Shown in pieces: positions 28,948 to 37,567 of a stretch of DNA of 64,000 bases. The stretch covers positions 434,001-498,000 of the forward strand of contig NZ_BCSX01000024.1 of the NCBI RefSeq assembly GCF_001570425.1, in the 5' to 3' direction. How positions within the stretch are numbered: the stretch's first letter is position 1; the number at the start of each line of letters is the position of its first letter. The notes under the pieces were generated by a model, which did not search any database, was not told the DNA's origin, and saw nothing but the letters and a program-made list of their open reading frames with translations. Made by a program: the position numbers and the translations under genes. The DNA comes from Mycolicibacterium brisbanense (GTDB lineage: Bacteria > Actinomycetota > Actinomycetes > Mycobacteriales > Mycobacteriaceae).

Positions 28948-29802
28948 TCATCCACCCAGGTGGTCGAGTGCGATGTTGAGTTCCAGCACGTTGACGCGCG
29001 GCTCACCGATGAAGCCCAGGGTACGGCCGTCGGTGTGCTGGGCGACCAATTGGCGGACCACGTCGGGATTCAGATTGCGTGCCTTGGCCACGCGGTTCAC
29101 CTGCAGCTCGGCGTATTCCGGTGAGATGTTCGGATCCAGCCCGCTGCCGCTGGCGGTCACCGCGTCCGCGGGCACCGCGGCCGTGGCCGCACCACGGATC
29201 GGGACGATCTGCCCGATGCTGTAGTCGTCACCGGGCTTCGCGCATTCCACGCGGACGCCTTCATAGCTGGCCAGGAACGGAACGGCCGGGCACGGCTGGT
29301 TGATGCTGACCACCGTGGTGGGGTGCACGACGTTGCCGTGTGGATCACGCGGGCCGATCACCGCCAGCACCGCGCCCACGCCGTCACCGGCGCAGAACGG
29401 ACGTGTGCCCGTGGTGCCGTCGAGCTTGGCCACATCGAGGCTGCGGGTGCACACCTGGGTCAACAAGCTCGGCTTGTCCGGTGTGTCGATGACGCTTTCG
29501 GGCCCCAGGTTGCTCGCACCCGAGGCCATCGGGTCGTAACCGTCGCCTGCCGCCGACGGGCGGGACTGGAAGTAGCGGGCAAGTGGCTTCCCGTCGGAGT
29601 CGGTGAACGACTGCCCGATCAGACTGCTGCCCACCGGTTTTCCGGCGACCTCGACGATCGAGCCGTCAGCCTTGTGAGACAGCCCCGGCAGCTGCGCCAC
29701 CAGCCAGATGAACAGTGGGTAGCCGATGCCCAGGACGACGGTCAGGACGAGCAGCGCGCGCAGTGCGGCGATGTGTTGACGAATCAGGTTTGAGATTTGC
29801 AT
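28948..29802 (-). CDS. kdpC: Potassium-transporting ATPase subunit KdpC, extended form
   Basis: KdpC is the single-helix periplasmic-facing subunit of the KdpFABC potassium pump. The N-terminal helix (ALLVLTVVLGIGYPLFIWLVAQL), G-S-S-L-I-G-Q, Y-F-Q-S-R-P-S and the C-terminal family end (I-S-P-E-Y-A-E-L-Q-V-N-R-V-A, then R-V-N-V-L-E-L-N) are intact. At 284 residues it is about 90 longer than the usual ~190; the extra segment lies around residues 115-200 and contains four Cys. Confidence 0.93.
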   Translation of the reverse strand: MQISNLIRQHIAALRALLVLTVVLGIGYPLFIWLVAQLPGLSHKADGSIVEVAGKPVGSSLIGQSFTDSDGKPLARYFQSRPSAAGDGYDPMASGASNLGPESVIDTPDKPSLLTQVCTRSLDVAKLDGTTGTRPFCAGDGVGAVLAVIGPRDPHGNVVHPTTVVSINQPCPAVPFLASYEGVRVECAKPGDDYSIGQIVPIRGAATAAVPADAVTASGSGLDPNISPEYAELQVNRVAKARNLNPDVVRQLVAQHTDGRTLGFIGEPRVNVLELNIALDHLGG

Positions 29803-29805
29803 GGT

Positions 29806-31935
29806 TTACGACATCCCGGGGAGGAGTTGGACAAGCAGGTCGATGAGCTTGATGCCGATGAACGGCGCGACGATGCCGCCGAGGCCGTACAGATACAGGT
29901 TGCGGCTCAACAGCTTCGATGCACTGCTCGGGGTGTAGCGGACACCCTTGAGCGCCAGGGGGATCAGCGCGATGATCACGATGGCGTTGAAGATCACCGC
30001 GGACAGGATCGCCGACTGCGGGCTGTGCAACCGCATGATGTTCAGCAGGTCCAGGCCGGGGAACAATGCGACGAACATGGCCGGGATGATCGCGAAGTAC
30101 TTCGCGATGTCGTTGGCGATCGAGAACGTCGTCAGCGCACCGCGCGTGATCAGCAACTGCTTGCCAATCTCCACGATCTCGATGAGCTTGGTCGGGTCGG
30201 AGTCGAGATCGACCATGTTGCCGGCCTCTTTGGCCGCCGACGTTCCGGTGTTCATCGCCACGCCCACATCGGCCTGGGCCAGTGCGGGGGCGTCGTTGGT
30301 GCCGTCGCCGGTCATCGCGACGAGCCGGCCGCCGGCCTGCTCCTTCTTGATCAGGGCCAGCTTGTCCTCCGGGGTGGCCTCGGCGAGGAAATCGTCGACG
30401 CCGGCCTCGTCGGCAATCGCCTTGGCGGTCAACGGGTTGTCACCGGTGATCATCACCGTGCGGATGCCCATCTTGCGCATCTCGTCGAACCGGTCGCGCA
30501 TGCCGTGCTTGACGACGTCCTTGAGGTGGATGACGCCGAGCACTTCGGCTTTGCCGCCCTCGGCGGTCACCTGCCCGACGACCAGCGGGGTGCCGCCGGC
30601 ACCGGAGATACCGTCGACGATCGCGCCCAACTCGGCCGGCACGGTGCCGCCTTCGGAGCGCACCCACTCGGCGACCGCGCTGGCGGCGCCCTTGCGCAGC
30701 TTGTGCCCGTCGAGGTCGACACCGGACATGCGGGTGGTGGCACTGAATTCGATCCAGTGCGCGTGCGTGAGTTCTCCTGGTGTGCGGGCGCGCAGACCGT
30801 GATGCTGCTTGGCGAACACGACGATCGAGCGGCCCTCGGGGGTTTCGTCGGCCAGGCTGGACAGCTGGGCGGCGTCGGCCAGCTGCTCGGCCGATACGCC
30901 GGTGAGCGGGACGAACTCGGAGGCCTGCCGGTTGCCCAGGGTGATGGTGCCGGTCTTGTCCAGTAGCAGGGTGTTGACGTCGCCGGCGGCCTCGACGGCT
31001 CGGCCGGACATCGCCAGCACGTTGCGCTGTACGAGACGGTCCATGCCTGCGATACCGATGGCGGACAGCAGCGCGCCGATGGTCGTCGGGATCAGACACA
31101 CCAGCAGCGCCACCATGACGATCCCGCTGACACCGTTTGCGGTGAGCGACAGGCTGTCTGGGACACCCGGGTTGTTGGCCTTGGAGTAGATGGCCAGCGG
31201 CTGCAGGGTGGCGACGGCGAACACGAAGATGACCGTCAGGGCAGCCAGCAGGATGTTCAGCGCGATCTCGTTGGGGGTCTTCTGGCGGTTGGCACCTTCG
31301 ACGAGCGCGATCATGCGGTCGATGAAGCTCTCCCCGGGCTTCTGGGTGATCTTCACGACGATGCGGTCCGACAGCACGGTGGTGCCACCGGTGACCGCCG
31401 AGCGGTCGCCACCGGATTCCCGGATGACGGGGGCAGATTCACCGGTGATGGCCGATTCGTCCACCGAGGCAATGCCTTCCACGACGTCGCCGTCACCGGG
31501 AATGACCTGGCCGGCTTCGACCACCACGATGTCGCCGAGCTTGAGTTGCGGTGCGGGCACCGACTCCTCGGCTCCTGACTCGGTGAGCCGGCGGGCCATG
31601 GTGTCGGCCTTGGTCTTTCGCAGCGACTCGGCCTGCGCCTTGCCGCGGCCCTCGGCGACTGCCTCGGCGAGGTTGGCGAACACGACGGTGAGCCAGAGCC
31701 AGCCGACGATCAGCCAGCCGAACCAGGTCGGGCTGATGATGGCCAGCACGGTGCTCCACACCGCGCCGAGCTCGACGATGAACATCACCGGGTTGCGCCA
31801 CAACGTGCGTGGGTCCAGCTTGCGTAGGGCGTCGGGTACCGATCGCCACAACATCGCCGGGTCGATCAGCCCGCTCGGCACGGATTTGGATTTGGGTTGG
31901 TGGGAAACCGCGCGTTCGGCGGTAGGGGTAGACAT
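29806..31935 (-). CDS. kdpB: Potassium-transporting P-type ATPase KdpB
   Basis: KdpB is the catalytic P-type ATPase subunit. The phosphorylated Asp lies in [10 protein letters not shown] near residue 327; T-G-E-S near 168 is the A-domain dephosphorylation loop, and [10 protein letters not shown] is the P-domain hinge. The length is 709 residues, with seven or so membrane helices. The ATG at 31935 overlaps the last base of the kdpA stop (TGATG). Confidence 0.97.
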   Translation of the reverse strand: MSTPTAERAVSHQPKSKSVPSGLIDPAMLWRSVPDALRKLDPRTLWRNPVMFIVELGAVWSTVLAIISPTWFGWLIVGWLWLTVVFANLAEAVAEGRGKAQAESLRKTKADTMARRLTESGAEESVPAPQLKLGDIVVVEAGQVIPGDGDVVEGIASVDESAITGESAPVIRESGGDRSAVTGGTTVLSDRIVVKITQKPGESFIDRMIALVEGANRQKTPNEIALNILLAALTVIFVFAVATLQPLAIYSKANNPGVPDSLSLTANGVSGIVMVALLVCLIPTTIGALLSAIGIAGMDRLVQRNVLAMSGRAVEAAGDVNTLLLDKTGTITLGNRQASEFVPLTGVSAEQLADAAQLSSLADETPEGRSIVVFAKQHHGLRARTPGELTHAHWIEFSATTRMSGVDLDGHKLRKGAASAVAEWVRSEGGTVPAELGAIVDGISGAGGTPLVVGQVTAEGGKAEVLGVIHLKDVVKHGMRDRFDEMRKMGIRTVMITGDNPLTAKAIADEAGVDDFLAEATPEDKLALIKKEQAGGRLVAMTGDGTNDAPALAQADVGVAMNTGTSAAKEAGNMVDLDSDPTKLIEIVEIGKQLLITRGALTTFSIANDIAKYFAIIPAMFVALFPGLDLLNIMRLHSPQSAILSAVIFNAIVIIALIPLALKGVRYTPSSASKLLSRNLYLYGLGGIVAPFIGIKLIDLLVQLLPGMS

Positions 31936-33605
31936 CAGTGGATTCCTTCAGCGAGGGGCCCGAGTGCGAGCATGGGCAGGAAGGTGAGGGCGACCAGGAT
32001 CACCGTGACGCCGACGACCATTCCGACGAACTGCGGCCGGTGCGTCGGCAGGGTGCCGATGGACTCAGGTGTGCTGCCTTGGGCGGCAAGCGATCCCGCC
32101 AACGCGAGCACGAGCACGATGGGCAGGAACCGGCCGAACACCATCGCCAGGCCCAGTGCGGTGTTGTACCACTCGGTGTTGACGCTGATGCCGGCGAAGG
32201 CCGAGCCGTTGTTGTTGGCCGCGGAGGTGAAGGCGTAGAGCACTTCGCTCAGACCGTGCGGTCCGGTGTTGAGCATCCCGGCGCGTTGGCCCGGCATGGC
32301 CATGGCCACCGCGGTACCGGTCAGCACGATCAGCGGCGTGACCAGGAAATAGCTTGCCGCCAGCTTGATTTCGCGCGGGGTGATCTTCTTGCCCAGGTAT
32401 TCCGGGGTGCGTCCGACCATGAGGCCCGCGACGAACACGGTGATGATCGCGAGGATCAGCATGCCGTACAGGCCCGATCCGACACCGCCGGGTGCGACCT
32501 CGCCGAGCTGCATGTTGAACATCGTCATCATGCCGCCGAGGCTCGTGTACGAGTCGTGGAACGAGTCGACCGCACCGGTGGAGGTCAGCGTCGTCGCCGA
32601 CGCGAAGACCGCTGAATCAGCCACGCCGAAGCGCTGTTCGACGCCCTCCATGGCGCTGCCGACCGCGCCGGGCACGGTGCCGTGATGCTGCAGCTGGAAC
32701 CACATCATGAAGCTGGTGCTCAGCAGGGCGATGACGCCCATCACCGCCGCGATCGCATAACCCTGCTTGGGGCTGTTCACCATCCGGCCGAAGGTGCGCG
32801 GCAACGAGAACGGGATCAGCAGGATCAGGAAGATCTCGAACCAGTTGGTCCACGTGGTCGGGTTCTCGAACGGATGCGCCGAGTTGGCGTTGTAGAAGCC
32901 GCCGCCGTTGGTGCCCAGCTCTTTGATGGCCTCCTGGCTCGCGACCGGACCGCCGGGGATGGTCTGTTGCGCGCCGCTGAGCGTGGTGACCAGCTGGTCG
33001 TGCAACGCGAAGTTCTGGATGGCGCCTCCGGCGATGAGCACGATGGCACCGATGATCGAAATGGGAAGCAGGATACGGATGCTGCCGCGCACCAGGTCGG
33101 CCCAGAAATTGCCGAGATCGCCGGTGTGCCGACGTGCGAATCCCCGCACCAGGGCCACGGCGACCGCCATGCCGACAGCGGCAGAGACGAAGTTCTGCAC
33201 GGCGAGACCGGCCATCTGTACCAGGTGGCCCTGGGTGGTTTCACCGGAGTACGCCTGCCAGTTGGTGTTGGTGACGAAGCTGACGGCCGTGTTCCACGCC
33301 AGCGCCGGGGTCATCGGGGTGGCCGGATCGTGAAGGTGCAGCGGCAGTTTGCCTTGGACCAGCTGGAAGATGAACAGGAACAGGATGCTGACGGCCGAGA
33401 ACGCGAGCACGCTGCGGGCATACGAGCCCCAGGTCTGCTCGGAACGGGGGTCGGCCCCGATCACGCGGTAGATCAGCCGCTCGGCGCGGGAATCCTTGTC
33501 GCCCGTGTAGACGCGGAACATGTAATCGCCCAACGGCACGTGCACCAGCGCGAGGACCGCGACGAGCAGTGCGAGGAACAAGATCCCCGCCGTGGTGGTA
33601 GTCAC
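31935..33605 (-). CDS. kdpA: Potassium-transporting ATPase potassium-channel subunit KdpA
   Basis: KdpA is the channel-like subunit that binds and passes potassium. About ten membrane helices are seen, with selectivity-filter-type segments around [23 protein letters not shown] and [12 protein letters not shown] 33605 overlaps the kdpF stop by one base (TAGTG). The length of 556 residues is normal. Confidence 0.97.
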   Translation of the reverse strand: MTTTTAGILFLALLVAVLALVHVPLGDYMFRVYTGDKDSRAERLIYRVIGADPRSEQTWGSYARSVLAFSAVSILFLFIFQLVQGKLPLHLHDPATPMTPALAWNTAVSFVTNTNWQAYSGETTQGHLVQMAGLAVQNFVSAAVGMAVAVALVRGFARRHTGDLGNFWADLVRGSIRILLPISIIGAIVLIAGGAIQNFALHDQLVTTLSGAQQTIPGGPVASQEAIKELGTNGGGFYNANSAHPFENPTTWTNWFEIFLILLIPFSLPRTFGRMVNSPKQGYAIAAVMGVIALLSTSFMMWFQLQHHGTVPGAVGSAMEGVEQRFGVADSAVFASATTLTSTGAVDSFHDSYTSLGGMMTMFNMQLGEVAPGGVGSGLYGMLILAIITVFVAGLMVGRTPEYLGKKITPREIKLAASYFLVTPLIVLTGTAVAMAMPGQRAGMLNTGPHGLSEVLYAFTSAANNNGSAFAGISVNTEWYNTALGLAMVFGRFLPIVLVLALAGSLAAQGSTPESIGTLPTHRPQFVGMVVGVTVILVALTFLPMLALGPLAEGIH

Positions 33606-33694
33606 TAGAACCTCTCAGGGAAGAGCAGGGCGGCGAACACGAAGACGGCGATGAGCACCGCGAGGATCAGACCGACGATGTTTTCGTAGCTCAC
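33605..33694 (-). CDS. kdpF: KdpF, single-helix subunit of the Kdp pump
   Basis: This 29-residue peptide ([20 protein letters not shown]...FPERF) is one transmembrane helix with the typical KdpF end L-F-P-E-R-F. KdpF stabilises the KdpABC complex. GTG 33694 overlaps the stop of the tiny ORF upstream (GTGA), and its own stop overlaps the kdpA start. Confidence 0.9.
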   Translation of the reverse strand: MSYENIVGLILAVLIAVFVFAALLFPERF

Positions 33695-33774
33695 AGTCGT
33701 TCGACCAACCTCTGCACCAGGCCGAGCAGGGCGAAGATCGCCACCGTCAGCACGATGTAAATCAGGACAGACAT
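33691..33774 (-). CDS. 27-residue hydrophobic peptide upstream of kdpF
   Basis: ATG 33774 opens a 27-residue frame ([27 protein letters not shown]) that is one predicted membrane helix with a basic C-terminal end. GGAG lies upstream at a workable spacing, and its stop overlaps the kdpF GTG start. It resembles a second KdpF-sized peptide: it may be a true pump subunit or a translated leader. Frame coupling with kdpF argues that it is translated. Confidence 0.65.
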   Translation of the reverse strand: MSVLIYIVLTVAIFALLGLVQRLVERL

Positions 33775-34151
33775 GCTGTCTCCATTCGAAGACACGTTCA
33801 CAGGCCTCCGACTTTCGGGGCCTGACCCAGCATCGGCCCGCTTTCCGGTCGGTAGGCGAGCTGTTGACGGTTTCTTTACGCCCGCGCCGCGGTCCTTTAC
33901 GGTCTTCTTCCGCCGGCCTGGGCCGGGAGCGGCACAGCCGTCGAAAAGGCGCCAATTGCGCTGGTCGACGCGTCCCGGGGTCATCTGATCAGGTCCTTTA
34001 CACCCACTAGGGGTTCGTCAGTGCCGCGTCAAAGTTTCGGCCCGAACCGTCAAGAGACCGCAAAAGCACTGGTCATGTGGTATCCGGCGGGGTGATCGTG
34101 GGATCAGGCGCCCAATGACATCCGGTCGGGTGCGGTGGTGAAGAGGTTCCG
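33775..34151. promoter_or_regulatory. kdp promoter/leader region
   Basis: No gene is seen. The region lies upstream of the minus-strand kdp operon and must hold its promoter. GGTCCTTTAC occurs twice (33891-33900 and 33992-34001), with a related TTTCTTTACG at 33871-33880; on the minus strand these are GTAAAGGACC-type direct repeats and could be KdpE sites. The plus-strand end also serves the LysA-like gene at 34152. Confidence 0.4.
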
Positions 34152-34967
34152 GTGACGCTCTCGACGGTCGTCAAGTCCATGTTCTCGGCCCGCACGCCGG
34201 CGTCGGTGGCCAGTCGACACCCGGAAGCGCAACCGCCGGGAGAGCCCGAAGCGGTGCGCCGCTGCGCCGATACGCAGCGCTCCCTGGGCACGGTCGAACT
34301 GGCACTGCCCGCATCCGCGCTCACCGACGGCGAAGTCGCGCGCTGGTCCCGGGACCGTGGGGTGACGGTGGTTGTGCGGACCAGCCCGGAGCTGGGGGTC
34401 GCGTTGGCGGCCGATATCGCGCCCATCCGGATGACGGTGCACGCCAGCGGGCTGAACTCCAACGAATTACTTTTCTGCACAGTCAATCTGGGCGTCGGAA
34501 GAGTCGTCGTCGACTCCCTGTCTCAGATCGAGCAGCTCGCGTCGGCCAAGGGACGCAGGCAGCGAGTGCTGGTCGCCGTGACGCGCCGCGGTGCAGGCGT
34601 CGGATTCGGTTTCGACACTCATGAGGCCACGGATGCGTACAGCGCCGTATTGAATTGTCCACGACTGGATCTGGTGGGCCTGTACAGCGAGGTCGGGCCC
34701 GACGAGCACCACTTCGTCAGCTATCCGGCCGCGATCGGCGACATGCTGGCCGAGATGGCGCAAATCCGCCGTGACCACGGCGTCGTGTTGACCCGGATCG
34801 GGTTGGGCGGGCATGGTTTCACCTTCGGCGACGGCTCTGACGATCTGGCCGAGGTGGCCACCTCGGTCGATGAGACGCTCGATGATGCGTGCGCGACGCT
34901 GCGGTTCCCGCGGCCCGTAGTCACCGTATTGGCTGAGCCGGCCAACCGCATGCCGCTGGCCAGTTAG
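34152..34967 (+). CDS. Shortened fold-type III PLP decarboxylase-like protein (LysA N-domain), probably non-catalytic
   Basis: The 271-residue sequence follows the TIM-barrel N-domain of diaminopimelate decarboxylase: M-T-V-H-A-S-G-L-N-S-N-E-L-L corresponds to the H-G-N-N-K-S region, R-V-V-V-D-S-L-S-Q-I-E-Q-L to the family's V-D-S segment, and L-D-L-V-G-L-Y-S-E-V-G to the G-L-H-x-H-I-G-S segment with both His lost. The usual PLP Lys motif (Y-A-x-K) is not seen and the C-terminal beta domain is absent. It may be a regulator or sugar/amino-acid binding relic. The GTG start follows GAAGAGG. Confidence 0.65.
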   Translation: MTLSTVVKSMFSARTPASVASRHPEAQPPGEPEAVRRCADTQRSLGTVELALPASALTDGEVARWSRDRGVTVVVRTSPELGVALAADIAPIRMTVHASGLNSNELLFCTVNLGVGRVVVDSLSQIEQLASAKGRRQRVLVAVTRRGAGVGFGFDTHEATDAYSAVLNCPRLDLVGLYSEVGPDEHHFVSYPAAIGDMLAEMAQIRRDHGVVLTRIGLGGHGFTFGDGSDDLAEVATSVDETLDDACATLRFPRPVVTVLAEPANRMPLAS

Positions 34968-34969
34968 CG

Positions 34970-35321
34970 GGCCGCAAGCTGGCCGTGCAGGGCGCGAGTC
35001 AGGGGAGTCGAGGGTGACGACCCGGGGATCGACCAGCCGGTGGTGCTTGCCCCGGTGGATCACTGTGGCTGTGTTTGCTTGGACATTGCGGACCCAGTCG
35101 GACCGCGCACCGTAGTTCACCCCGGTGCGGTAGCTGGTGCCGGACTTGCGGCCCACATGCTCCATGACCGCCATGTAGGGCAGATACGGGGCCTACATCC
35201 GCTGGATTGGGTTGGTCACGTACTTGTTGAACCGGGCCACTGCACGCATCGCACGCGGGCGCCGTATCGATGAAATGCGTTCTGCCACTGTGGCAATCGC
35301 GTCGGCAATGTTGTTCGCCAT
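34970..35321 (-). pseudogene. Remnant of a deazaflavin-dependent (Ddn/DUF385) nitroreductase gene
   Basis: From ATG 35321 the frame gives MANNIADAIA... through F-N-K-Y-V-T-N-P-I-Q, then an in-frame TAG at 35195-35193, then in the same frame APYLPYMAVMEHVGRKSG, Y-R-T-G-V-N, D-W-V-R-N-V and V-I-H-R-G-K-H-H-R-L. These are ordered Ddn-family motifs. Besides the stop, about 15-20 residues are missing between TGVN and YGARSDW, so the gene is decayed rather than recoded. Confidence 0.75.
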
Positions 35322-35409
35322 GTGTGTCCCCGCCCTCTTGGCCCGTGGGTATTGAAACATGAAGCGGCGGGCTGGCCGGAGCTTCTTGGCATGGTGTTCA
35401 TGCTTGGAG

Positions 35410-35426
35410 CGTCAAAAATTTTGACG
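35410..35426. promoter_or_regulatory. Perfect 17-base palindrome
   Basis: CGTCAAAA-A-TTTTGACG lies in the 190-base stretch between the nitroreductase remnant and the tRNA gene. It may be an old operator of the decayed gene; nothing else explains it. Confidence 0.4.
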
Positions 35427-35511
35427 GTCGGCGTCAGGTGCTGGTGCTTTATGCCGAACCTGCATGACGTGGTCGCGGAACGGCCCGGGTACCGTGCTTA
35501 CGACGTTTGAC

Positions 35512-35588
35512 GCCCCCATAGCCCAATTGGCAGAGGCAGCGGACTTAAAATCCGCACAGTGTCCGTTCGAATCGGACTGGGGGCACCA
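35512..35588 (+). tRNA. tRNA with anticodon UAA (tRNA-Leu), 3' half supplied by the element
   Basis: Acceptor stem GCCCCCA/TGGGGGC, D-arm GCCC...GGC, anticodon stem GCGGA/TCCGC with loop CTTAAAA (anticodon TAA), a five-base variable loop, T-arm GTCCG-TTCGAAT-CGGAC, discriminator A and an encoded CCA. All stems pair. Anticodon UAA reads leucine. The short variable loop is unusual, since bacterial leucine tRNAs normally have a long one. The integrated element begins within it. Confidence 0.85.
35544..35587 (+). repeat. attL: left attachment site inside the tRNA gene
   Basis: This 44-base segment, from the anticodon loop to the CC of CCA, is repeated at 45783-45826 with 39 of 44 bases identical. 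The first 12 bases (CTTAAAATCCGC) are identical and the sequences diverge completely to the left of them, so the strand exchange is probably in or near this core. Confidence 0.85.
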
Positions 35589-35651
35589 GGTCAGAGCCTA
35601 TTTTCTTTTCGTTCCCGATTCGAGTTGTATGCAGGTTGTAAACTCGCGGCC

Positions 35652-36950
35652 ATGAGCGTGCCAGTCGGGACCACCGACAAGCCCAGCAGGTCAATCAAGA
35701 GAACCCCAGGTACAGGTGGCGTGTCTGACCTGTGGAAGAACAAGGACGGCACCCCGTCGAAGCGGGCCACGGGGCCATGGGCCGAGGGCAGGGGGAAGCC
35801 GCAGGGCATCGGGAAGCGCTGGCGCGGGTGGTACGTCGGTGACGACGGCAAGCCGCGCACGAAGGACTGCCGCACCGAGGCCGAGGCTGAGGCGTGGTCG
35901 AACACTGAGCGCGGCAAGGTCGTCACGAACGTGTGGGTCAGTCCTGACGTTGGCACCGACACGTTCCGCGCCGTGGCTGAAGAGTGGTTCAAGATCAAGC
36001 AGGGTGCGCAGCGCAAGCCCAAGACATTGGTGGGCTACCGATCCATCCTGGACACCCTGGTGCTGCCGAAGTGGGGCGATACGCCCATCAAGGAGATCAG
36101 TTACGGGGGCCTGTCCTCGTGGATCGCCAGCCTGTCTGTGGACGGCTCAGTTGCGGGCACCGCGCTATCGGCCAGTCGGATCCGGCAGACCCATCAACTG
36201 ATGGGCGCAGTGTTCAAGTACGCCGTGAAGGCAGGTCTGGCGTCGAAGAACATCGCCGCTGAGATCAGCCCGCGCAACGATCTACCCGAGGCACCCGAGA
36301 CGGAGCAGCACTATCTAACCCACGCGCAACTCATTCAGTTAGCCAGTGAGACAGGACGATTCGAGACGATGACTCTCGTACTCGGATACTGCGGCCTGCG
36401 GTTCGGTGAGGCTTCAGCGTTGCGCCGCAAGGACATTGGCAACAAAGAGATCACGGTGCGGAACTCGGCCACCTACGTGCAGGGTCAGGGCATCGTAGAG
36501 ACAGCGACCAAGACCAAGCGAACCCGCCGCGTCCCCGTGCCTGCGCCAGTGTGGGAACGGCTCAAGGCTGAGTTGCCCGCCGACGCTGACGCGTTTGTCT
36601 TCCCCAGCCGTAAGCGTGGGCATCTGCCACTGGGTGAATACCGGTGGGCGTTCGACAACGCGGTTAAGGCAGCGCAGGCCGCGGCTGAAGCCAAGCGCGA
36701 AGAGGAGACGGCGACAACGGGGGAGGCGAGTACGCCCAGCTTCCCGACGATCACGCCGCACGATCTACGGCATACGTGTGCGTCCCTGGCCATCTCTGCC
36801 GGGGCCAACGTGAAGGTGATTCAGCACATGCTTGGGCATGCCACGGCCAGCATGACGCTGGATCTCTACGGGCATCTGATGAGCGACGATCTGGCCGGGG
36901 TGGCCGAGGCCCTGGGGGAGGCCATGAAAGCGGCTCAGAAGGCCGCATAG
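35652..36950 (+). CDS. int: Tyrosine integrase of the element
   Basis: The 432-residue phage-type site-specific recombinase has an N-terminal arm-binding and SAM-like core-binding region (about residues 95-200) and the catalytic domain with Arg in C-G-L-R-F-G-E (near 247), H-D-L-R-H-T (near 370) and H-M-L-G-H-A...L-D-L-Y-G-H with the nucleophile Tyr (near 408). It lies directly beside attL, as usual for tRNA-targeting integrases. I chose ATG 35652; the frame is open to a GTG at 35559 but that lies inside the tRNA. Confidence 0.93.
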   Translation: MSVPVGTTDKPSRSIKRTPGTGGVSDLWKNKDGTPSKRATGPWAEGRGKPQGIGKRWRGWYVGDDGKPRTKDCRTEAEAEAWSNTERGKVVTNVWVSPDVGTDTFRAVAEEWFKIKQGAQRKPKTLVGYRSILDTLVLPKWGDTPIKEISYGGLSSWIASLSVDGSVAGTALSASRIRQTHQLMGAVFKYAVKAGLASKNIAAEISPRNDLPEAPETEQHYLTHAQLIQLASETGRFETMTLVLGYCGLRFGEASALRRKDIGNKEITVRNSATYVQGQGIVETATKTKRTRRVPVPAPVWERLKAELPADADAFVFPSRKRGHLPLGEYRWAFDNAVKAAQAAAEAKREEETATTGEASTPSFPTITPHDLRHTCASLAISAGANVKVIQHMLGHATASMTLDLYGHLMSDDLAGVAEALGEAMKAAQKAA

Positions 36951-36964
36951 GTGCCATTGCGGCC

Positions 36965-37156
36965 TCACTGTTCGCCGCGTGTGGTCCTGGCCTTCTGCGA
37001 TTCGATCCACGCGGCGAGATCGTCAGCGTCGTACACCACGGTCCTGCCCAGTTTGAATGACGCGGGGCCTTCTTGGCGGTGCCGCCACCAGCGCAGTGTT
37101 GGGGCAGGAATGCCGGTCTGTTCGGAGACCTGTGCGGTGCGGAGTAGTTGCGCCAT
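36965..37156 (-). CDS. HTH_17 (MerR-like) small DNA-binding protein, repressor or excisionase
   Basis: The 63-residue protein is a short winged helix (LLRTAQVSEQTGIPAPTLRWWRHRQEGPASFKLGRTVVYDADDLAAWI) of the excisionase/HTH_17 family. It is the only regulator transcribed against the integrase, with its 3' end 15 bases from the end of int, and is divergent from the second HTH gene. It may be the lysogeny regulator of the divergent promoter region or the recombination directionality factor. Confidence 0.8.
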   Translation of the reverse strand: MAQLLRTAQVSEQTGIPAPTLRWWRHRQEGPASFKLGRTVVYDADDLAAWIESQKARTTRGEQ

Positions 37157-37360
37157 GTCCGTATTGAATCGCTACCCGTCCGATGCAGGTCACGCACACC
37201 CGTCCTATGGGCAGTTACTTGTGCCAGTATCGCTACCTGCAACGATGATCTAAACGGCAAACGTATGAGATACTAGATTCAGATAGCGGAGGCCTTGCCC
37301 CGCAAGCTCAGATCGCAATCGTCGTTGCGTATCAACCATTCTCAACTCTGGAGCAGCGTA
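37157..37360. promoter_or_regulatory. Divergent control region of the element
   Basis: This lies between the two divergent HTH genes. ATCGCTACC occurs twice as a direct repeat (37168-37176 and 37229-37237). GCAGGT next to the first copy and ACCTGC at the second form an inverted pair. A TACTAG/TAGATT-like -10 is at about 37271-37279. It probably holds both promoters and the operators of one or both HTH proteins. Confidence 0.5.
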
Positions 37361-37567
37361 GTGGCTCAGATTGTCGATGAACTGCTGACCATTCACGAGG
37401 CCGCCGCCATGCTGAATGTGACTGTGGGGCATATGTATAACCTCCGCTGGCGGTCACATGGCCCGCTGAGTTACAAGCGTGGCAAGCGCATCGTGTACCG
37501 ACGCAGCGATGTGGACTCTTACCTGGCCCGCGAGCGCGAAGCAACACTGAAGGGCGAACGACTGTGA
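37361..37567 (+). CDS. HTH_17 excisionase-like protein
   Basis: The 68-residue protein (ELLTIHEAAAMLNVTVGHMYNLRWRSHGPLSYKRGKRIVYRRSDVDSYL) is a textbook HTH_17/Xis domain, the same family as Rv2657c of phiRv2. It is a likely recombination directionality factor. I chose GTG 37361 with GGAG upstream; an alternative TTG at 37295 preceded by GGAGG would add 22 residues. Its stop overlaps the next start (GTGA). Confidence 0.8.
   Translation: MAQIVDELLTIHEAAAMLNVTVGHMYNLRWRSHGPLSYKRGKRIVYRRSDVDSYLAREREATLKGERL

Noticed and set aside
33775..33988. Frames on both strands in the kdp leader
   Set aside because: They have no ribosome site and no protein-like composition; only the last 27 codons of the minus frame (33691-33774) look translated.
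35559..35651. Upstream GTG start for the integrase
   Set aside because: It would begin inside the mature tRNA sequence; ATG 35652 fits the family better.
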